In this document: piece by piece, positions 1 through 4,632 of the stretch
Position numbering within the stretch: the stretch's first letter is position 1
Layout of the letters: each line of letters opens with the position of its first letter
NCBI GenBank assembly: GCA_020050955.1
Contig: JAGVJT010000171.1
Location: 1 to 5,252 of the forward strand
Reading direction: 5' to 3'
DNA: 5,252 nt
DNA from: Legionellales bacterium
Lineage (GTDB): Bacteria; Pseudomonadota; Gammaproteobacteria; Legionellales; Legionellaceae
Made by a program: the position numbers and the translations under genes
The notes under the pieces: model-generated
The model's input: the letters and a program-made list of their open reading frames with translations, nothing else
Databases searched by the model: none
Told to the model about the DNA's origin: nothing

Positions 1-41
1 CAAGGCTAGGGTCGCAGGTTCGATCCCTGCAGCACCCACCA
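1..41 (+). tRNA. tRNA-Val, 3' part (5' part lies outside the window)
   Basis: This is the 3' part of a tRNA gene ending in an encoded CCA. The T-stem GCAGG (14-18) and CCTGC (26-30) pair perfectly around a TTCGATC loop. AGCACCC (31-37) is the 3' acceptor strand, followed by discriminator A38 and CCA 39-41. The anticodon arm is cut at the window edge: the first base would be the last anticodon base (C), followed by AA and the 3' anticodon-stem strand. A third anticodon base of C limits the amino acid to Val, Ala, Asp, Glu or Gly. The CACCC-ACCA end resembles gammaproteobacterial tRNA-Val, and a Val-Asp tRNA pair is a familiar arrangement, so Val is inferred. The gene lies 6 bases before tRNA-Asp, so the two are surely processed from one transcript. 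Confidence 0.85.
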
Positions 42-47
42 TGAATT

Positions 48-124
48 GGAGTGGTAGTTCAGTTGGTCAGAATACCGGCCTGTCACGCCGGGGGTCGCGG
101 GTTCGAGCCCCGTCCACTCCGCCA
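48..124 (+). tRNA. tRNA-Asp (anticodon GTC)
   Basis: This is a complete 77-base tRNA gene with encoded CCA (122-124). The acceptor stem GGAGTGG (48-54) pairs fully with CCACTCC (114-120), with discriminator G121. The anticodon stem CCGGC (75-79) pairs with GCCGG (87-91) around the loop CTGTCAC, which places the anticodon GTC at 82-84 and reads Asp codons. The T-arm is GCGGG / CCCGT with one G-T pair around TTCGAGC. The sequence closely follows E. coli tRNA-Asp. It is co-transcribed with the preceding tRNA-Val and followed 5 bases later by a terminator hairpin. Confidence 0.98.
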
Positions 125-129
125 ATATT

Positions 130-152
130 ACGCGCCTTATGGCGCGTTTTTT
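130..152 (+). terminator. Rho-independent terminator of the tRNA operon
   Basis: A perfect 7-bp stem ACGCGCC (130-136) / GGCGCGT (141-147) with a TTAT loop runs directly into six Ts (147-152). This is a textbook intrinsic terminator, 5 bases after the CCA end of tRNA-Asp. It ends only 17 bases before the ppiD start codon, so ppiD expression must depend on read-through or on a promoter located upstream of or inside the tRNA genes. Confidence 0.9.
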
Positions 153-169
153 ATATGGGATCCGCCATC

Positions 170-1741
170 ATGCTGCAAAAGCTCAACGAACGTATTCAGG
201 GCATGATTGCCTGGGTTGTTATTAGTCTCGTTGCAATTACGTTCACGCTATTCGGTGTCGATTATTACTTACAGTCACGCCAATCATCACCTTTAACTAT
301 GGCTGATGTTGATGGTAAATCCATTACAAAACAGACGTTTGAGTTGGCTTATCAACGATTACGTCAGTTGCGTGAAACGAACATGTCTTCAGCAGCAGAA
401 TCTCAGTTAAAACAACAATTACTTGATGATCTTATTTTAAAGCAAGTTAGTTTAAATTCAGCACAATCTTATGGTTTCTCGGTGACACCTTCTCAAGTTA
501 CTGCTGCTATTTTGCAAATACCGCAATTTCAAGAAAATGGTCAATTTTCAACGAATCGTTACCAGCATGTTTTATCGAGTGCTTGGTTTACTCATGAGTC
601 GTTTCAACATGAAGTGTACGAAGGCATGTTGATGAATCAACAACGTTTTGCTTTCATTGGGACTTCATTTGCATTGCCAAATGAAGTTGAGCAATATGTT
701 AAATTGCAAGATCAAACACGAGATTATCGTTACGTTCTTATTCCTAGCTCACATTTTTTAAAACAAATTTCTGTTTCATCGGAAGAAGCACATGCTTATT
801 ACACCGCGCATCGCCAAGCATTTTTAGCACCAGAACAAGTGAGCATCGAGTATGTGAAATTGTCCGTTGCTGATGTTAAGGCGCGTATTCATCCTTCCGA
901 ACAAGATTTATTGCAGTATTACAATGACAATCAAGCAAATTACTTAGATAAAGATGCAAAACAAAAGTCATTTTCTGATGTGAAAGATAGCGTTAAAGAG
1001 CAATACGTGGCAGATCGTGTGCAAACGGCTTATGCTAGCGCATTGGAAGAGCTTTCTGATTTAAGTTATCAAACGCCAGATTCCCTAGTACCTGTTGCAG
1101 AAAAATTAGCATTATCGCTTGAGAAAACAACGCTTTTTTCCCGTGATGGGGGAAAAAATAAGATCATAAAAAATAAACAGATTCTTCAAGCTGCATTTAG
1201 TCGAGATGTGCTTGAGTTAGGCAATAATAGTGCTCCGATTCAGCTGGATAATGAAAACGTGGTGGTATTGCGTGTGAATAAGCGTGTTCCTGAGAAAGAA
1301 AAACCATTTTCAGATGTTGCTGATCAAATTGATATGCGTGTTCGTGCAGATAAGGCGCAACAAGAAGCGGTAAAACTTGGTGAAGTGTTGCTTCATGCGA
1401 AGAATGATGCACGTGCCGTATTGATGCAAGATAATCATTTGTCATGGCAAGATGTTAAAAGAGTGTCCCGTGACACGACAGATACTGCTTTGTCGGTGAT
1501 CAATGAAATAGCGTATACGTTGCCTGCACAAAAGAAAGATGCGCTTTCTGGTCAATCGTTAACAGATGAGAAAGGCTATGTTCTTGTTGAATTGCAAAGT
1601 GTTAAGAATGGCCATGTTAGCGCATTAGATGCAGAGCAGCGCGCAAGCATTTCAAAAGGCATTGCTGCTGCAGATGGTGTGCTGGATTATGATCTTTACA
1701 TCAATCAATTATTAACCCACGCGAACGTTACTAAAAATTAA
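170..1741 (+). CDS. ppiD: PpiD-family periplasmic membrane-anchored chaperone, apparently lacking the parvulin domain
   Basis: This 523-residue protein belongs to the PpiD/SurA-N family: inner-membrane periplasmic folding factors associated with proteins leaving the Sec translocon. Positive residues (K4, R8) precede one membrane segment at about residues 11-30, predicting a cytoplasmic N-terminus and a periplasmic body. Residues about 44-230 form the SurA-like N-terminal chaperone region (for example FIGTSFALPNE at 163-172). Residues about 266-523 match the region that normally follows the isomerase domain, including the NNSAPIQLDNENVVVLRV stretch (352-369). Canonical PpiD is about 620 residues and has a parvulin domain between these parts. 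Here YYNDNQANYL (250-259) passes within a few residues into KSFSDVKDSVKEQY (266-279), so the isomerase domain is missing in frame and the product is probably only a chaperone or scaffold. I chose ATG 170 because the MLQKLNERIQG start is family-like and GGGA lies at 157-160. The open frame extends back to 41 through tRNA-Asp, which is not plausible coding. Confidence 0.9.
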   Translation: MLQKLNERIQGMIAWVVISLVAITFTLFGVDYYLQSRQSSPLTMADVDGKSITKQTFELAYQRLRQLRETNMSSAAESQLKQQLLDDLILKQVSLNSAQSYGFSVTPSQVTAAILQIPQFQENGQFSTNRYQHVLSSAWFTHESFQHEVYEGMLMNQQRFAFIGTSFALPNEVEQYVKLQDQTRDYRYVLIPSSHFLKQISVSSEEAHAYYTAHRQAFLAPEQVSIEYVKLSVADVKARIHPSEQDLLQYYNDNQANYLDKDAKQKSFSDVKDSVKEQYVADRVQTAYASALEELSDLSYQTPDSLVPVAEKLALSLEKTTLFSRDGGKNKIIKNKQILQAAFSRDVLELGNNSAPIQLDNENVVVLRVNKRVPEKEKPFSDVADQIDMRVRADKAQQEAVKLGEVLLHAKNDARAVLMQDNHLSWQDVKRVSRDTTDTALSVINEIAYTLPAQKKDALSGQSLTDEKGYVLVELQSVKNGHVSALDAEQRASISKGIAAADGVLDYDLYINQLLTHANVTKN

Positions 1742-1798
1742 ATTGTAACGGTGTTATTAATCCTCGAGTTTGATATTTTTCTTTAATTCGCTCACTTT

Positions 1799-1850
1799 GA
1801 GACGTGTGCTATGCAGACGTCTTGAGCTGCGGTGTCTCTTAGTATTTTTT
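1799..1850 (+). terminator. Possible terminator of ppiD (weak)
   Basis: GAGACGT (1799-1805) can pair with GTGTCTC (1832-1838), using two G-T pairs. This encloses an inner GCAG (1813-1816) / CTGC (1827-1830) stem, and a run of six Ts (1845-1850) follows. A competing fold pairs GAGACGT with ACGTCTT (1817-1823). The T-run and the position about 60 bases after the ppiD stop fit a terminator, but the stem is imperfect and set 6 bases from the Ts, so this is tentative. Confidence 0.35.
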
Positions 1851-1882
1851 GAGCAAAAGCAGATGCACTCATCTTGAGCGTT

Positions 1883-1918
1883 ACTATGTCATTCTCGCGA
1901 ACGTGGGAATGACATAGT
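1883..1918. repeat. REP/dRS3-like palindromic element
   Basis: ACTATGTCATTC (1883-1894) and GAATGACATAGT (1907-1918) form a perfect 12-bp inverted repeat. With G-T pairs the stem extends to about 16 bp around a GAAC loop (1899-1902). The core at 1891-1910 reads ATTCTC-N8-GGGAAT, one base from the neisserial dRS3 consensus ATTCCC-N8-GGGAAT, and resembles the GTCATTCCCGCG palindromes scattered through many proteobacterial genomes. No T-run follows on either strand, so it is more likely a dispersed intergenic repeat than an intrinsic terminator, although a transcript would fold strongly here. Its copy number cannot be judged from one window. Confidence 0.65.
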
Positions 1919-1960
1919 CGTTGAATAAAAAGAATAATCGATATTATTTGTAACAAAAAA

Positions 1961-2000
1961 TATGATGTTCAAAAAATATCATAAGAACATTAGATATTTT
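1961..2000. repeat. Overlapping AT-rich inverted repeats upstream of the orphan gene
   Basis: Three perfect inverted repeats interleave here: TATGAT (1961-1966) / ATCATA (1978-1983), ATGTTC (1965-1970) / GAACAT (1985-1990), and AAAATATC (1973-1980) / GATATTTT (1993-2000). A further AATAAT-CGAT-ATTATT dyad lies just upstream at 1933-1948. They cannot all form at once. Some may be chance in such AT-rich DNA, but the ATGTTC/GAACAT pair recurs at the promoter downstream, which suggests a binding site for a dimeric regulator. Confidence 0.4.
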
Positions 2001-2029
2001 AAATGACTACGCGGTGTTTATATTGACGT

Positions 2030-2058
2030 TTTAGAGCTATCTTTTTATGTTCTATAAT
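2030..2058 (+). promoter_or_regulatory. Likely sigma-70 promoter of the orphan gene
   Basis: A consensus -10 box TATAAT (2053-2058) lies 17 bases after TTTAGA (2030-2035, four of six bases matching TTGACA). Transcription would start near 2065 and give a leader of about 30 bases ahead of a good ribosome binding site. A second TATAAT at 2065-2070 has a poorer -35 partner. A TTGACG at 2023-2028 is also present, but with a weaker -10 (TATGTT, 2046-2051). The position is convincing; which hexamers are used is inferred. Confidence 0.6.
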
Positions 2059-2066
2059 TGAACATA
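2046..2066. promoter_or_regulatory. Operator-like dyad overlapping the -10 box
   Basis: TATGTTC (2046-2052) and GAACATA (2060-2066) form a perfect 7-bp inverted repeat separated by 7 bases, which contain the TATAAT -10 hexamer. A dimeric regulator bound here would cover the -10 box and start site, the usual geometry of a repressor. The same ATGTTC/GAACAT half-sites occur in inverted orientation at 1965-1990. No regulator gene lies in the window, so the cognate protein is unknown. Confidence 0.45.
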
Positions 2067-2084
2067 TAATGCTTATACGTTGAT

Positions 2085-2088
2085 GGAG
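2085..2088 (+). promoter_or_regulatory. Ribosome binding site of the orphan gene
   Basis: GGAG lies 7 bases before the ATG at 2096. This optimal spacing fixes the start codon and supports the frame being a real, translated gene. Confidence 0.8.
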
Positions 2089-2095
2089 ATTTACC

Positions 2096-2968
2096 ATGGT
2101 TAGATCTCGTGTAAATTTAACTGTTGATACTAACAAAAAACAAGCCAAGACAAGCTCGAGTGTAAATGTTTCGGGGGATGGATTTGGTGTTTATTCCGAA
2201 CATAGTTCAGGCGTAGGTGTTTATGGTATTGAACAATCGCATGCACAAGGATGGTCACTTGGCGGTGTTGGTCATCAATCAAACGATGCATTCTCTATCA
2301 GTGGGCACGGTGTTCAGGCAACGCAAGGTGAGCATTGGAGTGTATTTGGTGTGGGCGGGGGGTATCAAGAGTCGACCACACTTAATGGTGATGGTTTTTC
2401 AACACAGTATCATGCTGATTTTGCGGGGCACGAATATGGTTATAATGTTCATATTCCTGCACCGTCCATGCCACATACGAATGTCACCAGCTCTTTTCGA
2501 GATAGGCTGCAAGGCATGACCCATTCTGTTTCCGAAAATATGCCTAGTATGCAACAATTATTAGAACAAGCACAGCGTGCATGCGTTGGCGTTCAGGATG
2601 GTTGTCGTTCGTTGATATCTGATATTCAACACATGACACCACCAAGCGATTGGCATGTGTCGCTGGATCTGTCCGTGATCAGCTCTTCTGCAACGAATTT
2701 ATTTCATCGAGCTGGAGATGCTTTGTCTTCGTTAAACGCTCTTGATTTAAGTGATGTGCATGTTGGCGCAGATATTAGTTCAATTTGTTCTGGACTGCTG
2801 GAACATGTGAATGGGTTTATGAGTAGTGTTGCTCACTTAGGCTCTTTCATCGATTTAGGTGCGGTAGGTTCAGGGTTACTTGAATGTGGAGCAGTGCTCG
2901 TTGAGGTTGTGAAGTTTATCGGAGATATTGGTGGTGCGGTTTTTGATTTTATCGGTGAGTTAAATTGA
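2096..2968 (+). CDS. Unrecognised 290-residue repeat protein with Gly/Ser-rich N-half and hydrophobic C-terminus
   Basis: I do not recognise this protein. A good ribosome binding site, a promoter with a dyad, and tandem in-frame stops (TGA 2966-2968 then TAG) support a real gene. The N-terminus is polar and basic (K14, K15, K18) with no signal peptide. Residues about 25-123 are rich in Gly, Ser, His and aromatic residues, with a roughly 14-residue rhythm and a clear 28-residue repeat (53-80 versus 81-108: WS-x2-GVG aligned to WS-x2-GVG, SGHG to NGDG), which suggests stacked beta strands. A Pro/Ser linker (121-150) follows. Residues about 151-290 look mostly helical, with a 35-residue repeat (187-221 versus 222-256), two SGLLE blocks (232-236, 259-263) and a hydrophobic tail (about 250-288). 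The four cysteines are C163, C170, C231 and C264. In a Legionellales host, a secreted effector or membrane-inserting protein is possible, but nothing proves it. It converges on nudC. Confidence 0.8.
   Translation: MVRSRVNLTVDTNKKQAKTSSSVNVSGDGFGVYSEHSSGVGVYGIEQSHAQGWSLGGVGHQSNDAFSISGHGVQATQGEHWSVFGVGGGYQESTTLNGDGFSTQYHADFAGHEYGYNVHIPAPSMPHTNVTSSFRDRLQGMTHSVSENMPSMQQLLEQAQRACVGVQDGCRSLISDIQHMTPPSDWHVSLDLSVISSSATNLFHRAGDALSSLNALDLSDVHVGADISSICSGLLEHVNGFMSSVAHLGSFIDLGAVGSGLLECGAVLVEVVKFIGDIGGAVFDFIGELN
2252..2419 (+). repeat. Protein-level 28-residue tandem repeat in the orphan gene
   Basis: Residues 53-80 and 81-108 align without gaps: W-S at 53/81, G-V-G at 57-59/85-87, S-G-H-G versus N-G-D-G at 69-72/97-100, with conservative changes (L/V, D/E, S/T, I/L) between. 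Related but looser units continue on both sides from about residue 25 to 123 with a 14-15 residue spacing, including SGDG at 26-29. The DNA of the units is diverged, so this is an old protein repeat rather than a recent duplication. Confidence 0.55.
2654..2863 (+). repeat. Protein-level 35-residue repeat in the orphan gene C-half
   Basis: Residues 187-221 and 222-256 align with H187/H222, V188/V223, D191/D226, S193/S228, I195/I230 and S197/S232 identical, then a looser match ending in LDLS versus IDLG with one gap. The block SGLLE at 232-236 returns at 259-263. The similarity is modest, and low-complexity helix composition could explain part of it. Confidence 0.35.
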
Positions 2969-3004
2969 TAGCACATGGGGATTATGCAACGATTGGTGTG
3001 GTCG

Positions 3005-3814
3005 TCACGGATATGAGTGGGTGTTAAGCATATGATCGATCATTTGTCGAGCAATGCTGTAAGGTGGGGGAATAAGGGGTAAATCATGAGGATGAAACCA
3101 TTTTGCATCTTCTAGTTCATGTTGATTCACGCAGATTTCACCATCTGCATAATCAGCGTAAAACCCTATCATGAACGAGTTTGGAAAAGGCCATGATTGG
3201 CTTCCAAAATAACGCACGTTTTGAACTTGTATCCCGACTTCTTCTTGTACTTCACGCACAACTGCCTCCTCGCAGCTTTCGCCGGGATCAACGAAGCCTG
3301 CTAAAGCGCTGTACATTCCCGGTGGAAAATGAGGGGAGCGCCCTAATAATACTTCATTATCTCGTTGAATAAGAACGATAATGGCGGGTGATGTATATGG
3401 GTAAATAATGGCCGCACAGTGAGGGCACATCTTAGCAGTTTCTTGTGTACTTAAATGTGTTTGAGTGCCGCAGATGCCACAAAATAAGCTTCGATTGTGC
3501 CAACTTAAGAGTTGTTTTGCTCGGCACAAAATTTTGTTTGATGCTATATCAGCATTATTGGCAAGCACATCACGGACGGGTTTTAAAACATAGCCAGCTT
3601 TATCAATGCCTATTTTTAGAGGCACACGAACCGCATGCAGTGGCATATGATTGAATTCACCCACATAAATCGCATGCTGGCTGAGGTCGTGCTCTATGTA
3701 AAAAGTATGAAGCGAATGCCATGGGAGGATAAAAAGCTCAGTTCCTCGCTCAACGAGCAGCTGTTCGTCACACAAAAACATGGCATAACCTTGACCATGT
3801 CTCGTCGGTGACAT
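3005..3814 (-). CDS. nudC: NADH pyrophosphatase / NAD-RNA decapping Nudix hydrolase NudC
   Basis: This 269-residue Nudix hydrolase (E. coli NudC has 257) splits NADH to NMNH and AMP, and in E. coli removes NAD caps from RNA 5' ends. It is cytoplasmic. An N-terminal domain (about 1-105) precedes a four-cysteine zinc site (C112, C115, C130, C133). The Nudix box spans G173-I195 in the expected spacing, with G173, E179 and the metal-binding REVQEEVG at 187-194. The NudC-specific motif follows at 205-211 as SQSWPFP, where the family usually has SQPWPFP, so the first Pro is Ser. The C-terminal DLPLIPPPYSIARQMID (244-260) is also typical of NudC. The start is only 3 bases after the fabI stop and lacks a strong ribosome binding site, which suggests coupled translation. 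It is the last gene of the udk-fabI-nudC run. Confidence 0.95.
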   Translation of the reverse strand: MSPTRHGQGYAMFLCDEQLLVERGTELFILPWHSLHTFYIEHDLSQHAIYVGEFNHMPLHAVRVPLKIGIDKAGYVLKPVRDVLANNADIASNKILCRAKQLLSWHNRSLFCGICGTQTHLSTQETAKMCPHCAAIIYPYTSPAIIVLIQRDNEVLLGRSPHFPPGMYSALAGFVDPGESCEEAVVREVQEEVGIQVQNVRYFGSQSWPFPNSFMIGFYADYADGEICVNQHELEDAKWFHPHDLPLIPPPYSIARQMIDHMLNTHSYP

Positions 3815-3817
3815 TGC

Positions 3818-4606
3818 TTATTCGCCTAAATCACACATGGATACGGCATGATAACCGGCATCAACATGCACAACTTCTCCGGTAATGCCTGAGGCTAAGT
3901 CAGAGCATAAAAATGCAGCGGCATGACCCACTTCATCTGCAGTGATGTTACGTTTGAGTGGCGTGACCGCGGCATAAGCATTTTGTATTTTTCTAAAATC
4001 TTTAATACCTGCTGCTGCGAGTGTTTTAATAGGGCCTGCAGAGATGGCGTTGATGCGCAATCCATGTGAACCAATGCTTGCAGCAAGATACCGCACGGTC
4101 GCTTCTAAGCTCGCTTTTGCAATCCCCATGGTGTTGTAATTGGGAACAGCTTTTTCGGCACCATAATAACTGAGTGTTAGAAGAGAGCCTTGCGTGTCTT
4201 TCATCATCGGTAAAGCAGCTTTGGCCAATCCGACCAAGCTGTATGCGCTGATGTCATGTGCGATGCGAAAGCCTTCTCGGTTTGCTTGCTCGATAAAGTC
4301 GCCACCAATTTGGTCAGCTGGTGCGTAGGCCACGGAATGTACGACGATATCAAGGCTGTCCCAATGTTGATTTAATTGCTGAAATGCATTTTGAATTGCA
4401 TCATCATGAGCAACATCACAAGGAAACGTCAACGTTGAATCAAATTCACGCGCCATTTCTTCAACACGTGATTGTAGGCGTTCATTTTGATACGTAAACG
4501 CAAGAGAAGCACCTTGAGCATGGAATGCTTTCGCGATACCGTATGCAATGGAGCGATTACTTGCAAGACCGACAATTAATGCCCTTTTCCCTTTTAAAAA
4601 ACCCAT
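3818..4606 (-). CDS. fabI: Enoyl-[acyl-carrier-protein] reductase (NADH) FabI
   Basis: This cytoplasmic enzyme of type II fatty-acid synthesis reduces trans-2-enoyl-ACP with NADH in the last step of each elongation cycle, and in sensitive bacteria is the target of triclosan and diazaborines. It is a short-chain dehydrogenase fold of 262 residues, the same length as E. coli FabI. The nucleotide-binding N-terminus [13 protein letters not shown] (13-25), the catalytic residues Y147, Y157 and K164 (E. coli Y146, Y156, K163) and the [13 protein letters not shown] segment (186-198) are all present. I chose the ATG at 4606 over the in-frame ATG two codons upstream (4612): AGGAG ends at 4613, which leaves 6 bases before 4606 and none before 4612, and MGFLKGKR matches the family start. 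It lies 26 bases after the udk stop, with no room for an obvious separate promoter. Confidence 0.97.
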   Translation of the reverse strand: MGFLKGKRALIVGLASNRSIAYGIAKAFHAQGASLAFTYQNERLQSRVEEMAREFDSTLTFPCDVAHDDAIQNAFQQLNQHWDSLDIVVHSVAYAPADQIGGDFIEQANREGFRIAHDISAYSLVGLAKAALPMMKDTQGSLLTLSYYGAEKAVPNYNTMGIAKASLEATVRYLAASIGSHGLRINAISAGPIKTLAAAGIKDFRKIQNAYAAVTPLKRNITADEVGHAAAFLCSDLASGITGEVVHVDAGYHAVSMCDLGE

Positions 4607-4612
4607 GTGCAT

Positions 4613-4620
4613 CTCCTTTA
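4613..4620 (-). promoter_or_regulatory. Ribosome binding site that decides the fabI start
   Basis: On the minus strand TAAAGGAG (4620-4613) is a strong Shine-Dalgarno sequence. It abuts the first in-frame ATG (4612) but is ideally spaced, with 6 intervening bases, from the ATG at 4606. This selects the shorter 262-residue product. Confidence 0.85.
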
Positions 4621-4632
4621 ATGGTCACGATC

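Larger units (their letters stand above)
1742..2095. other. Gene-free regulatory/repeat region between ppiD and the orphan gene
   Basis: I see no convincing coding frame in these 354 bases. In order, the region holds a weak terminator-like structure after ppiD (1799-1850), a small 5-bp hairpin (AGATG-CACT-CATCT, 1861-1874), a long REP/dRS3-like palindrome (1883-1918), a very AT-rich tract with several overlapping inverted repeats (1933-2000), and the promoter, dyad and ribosome binding site of the orphan gene (2030-2088). Confidence 0.75.

Noticed and set aside
41..169. In-frame extension of ppiD upstream to an ATG at 41
   Set aside because: It runs through the whole tRNA-Asp gene and the terminator. 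The family-like N-terminus and the only plausible ribosome binding site point to ATG 170. An ATG at 155 is preceded by the T-run and has no binding site.
1197..1445. Open frame of 82 codons on the minus strand inside ppiD
   Set aside because: It is antisense to a well-supported conserved gene, and I see no ribosome binding site or family resemblance.
2028..2040. GTTTTAGAGCTAT, identical to the first 13 bases of the S. pyogenes type II-A CRISPR repeat
   Set aside because: The match stops after 13 bases, there is no second copy, no spacer spacing and no cas gene in the window. It overlaps the promoter region of the orphan gene and is best seen as coincidence.
2217..2519. Open frame of 100 codons overlapping the orphan gene in another frame
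   Set aside because: The 2096 frame has the ribosome binding site, the promoter and the internal protein repeats. This one looks like a shadow of it.
2969..3004. Terminator between the convergent orphan gene and nudC
   Set aside because: I see only a 4-bp ACGA/TCGT stem and no T-run on either strand in these 36 bases, so no terminator can be supported.
4325..4333. Ala at FabI position 93, where E. coli has Gly and where substitutions give diazaborine/triclosan resistance
   Set aside because: Ala is the normal residue here in many FabI proteins, including drug-sensitive ones, so it is not evidence of resistance.
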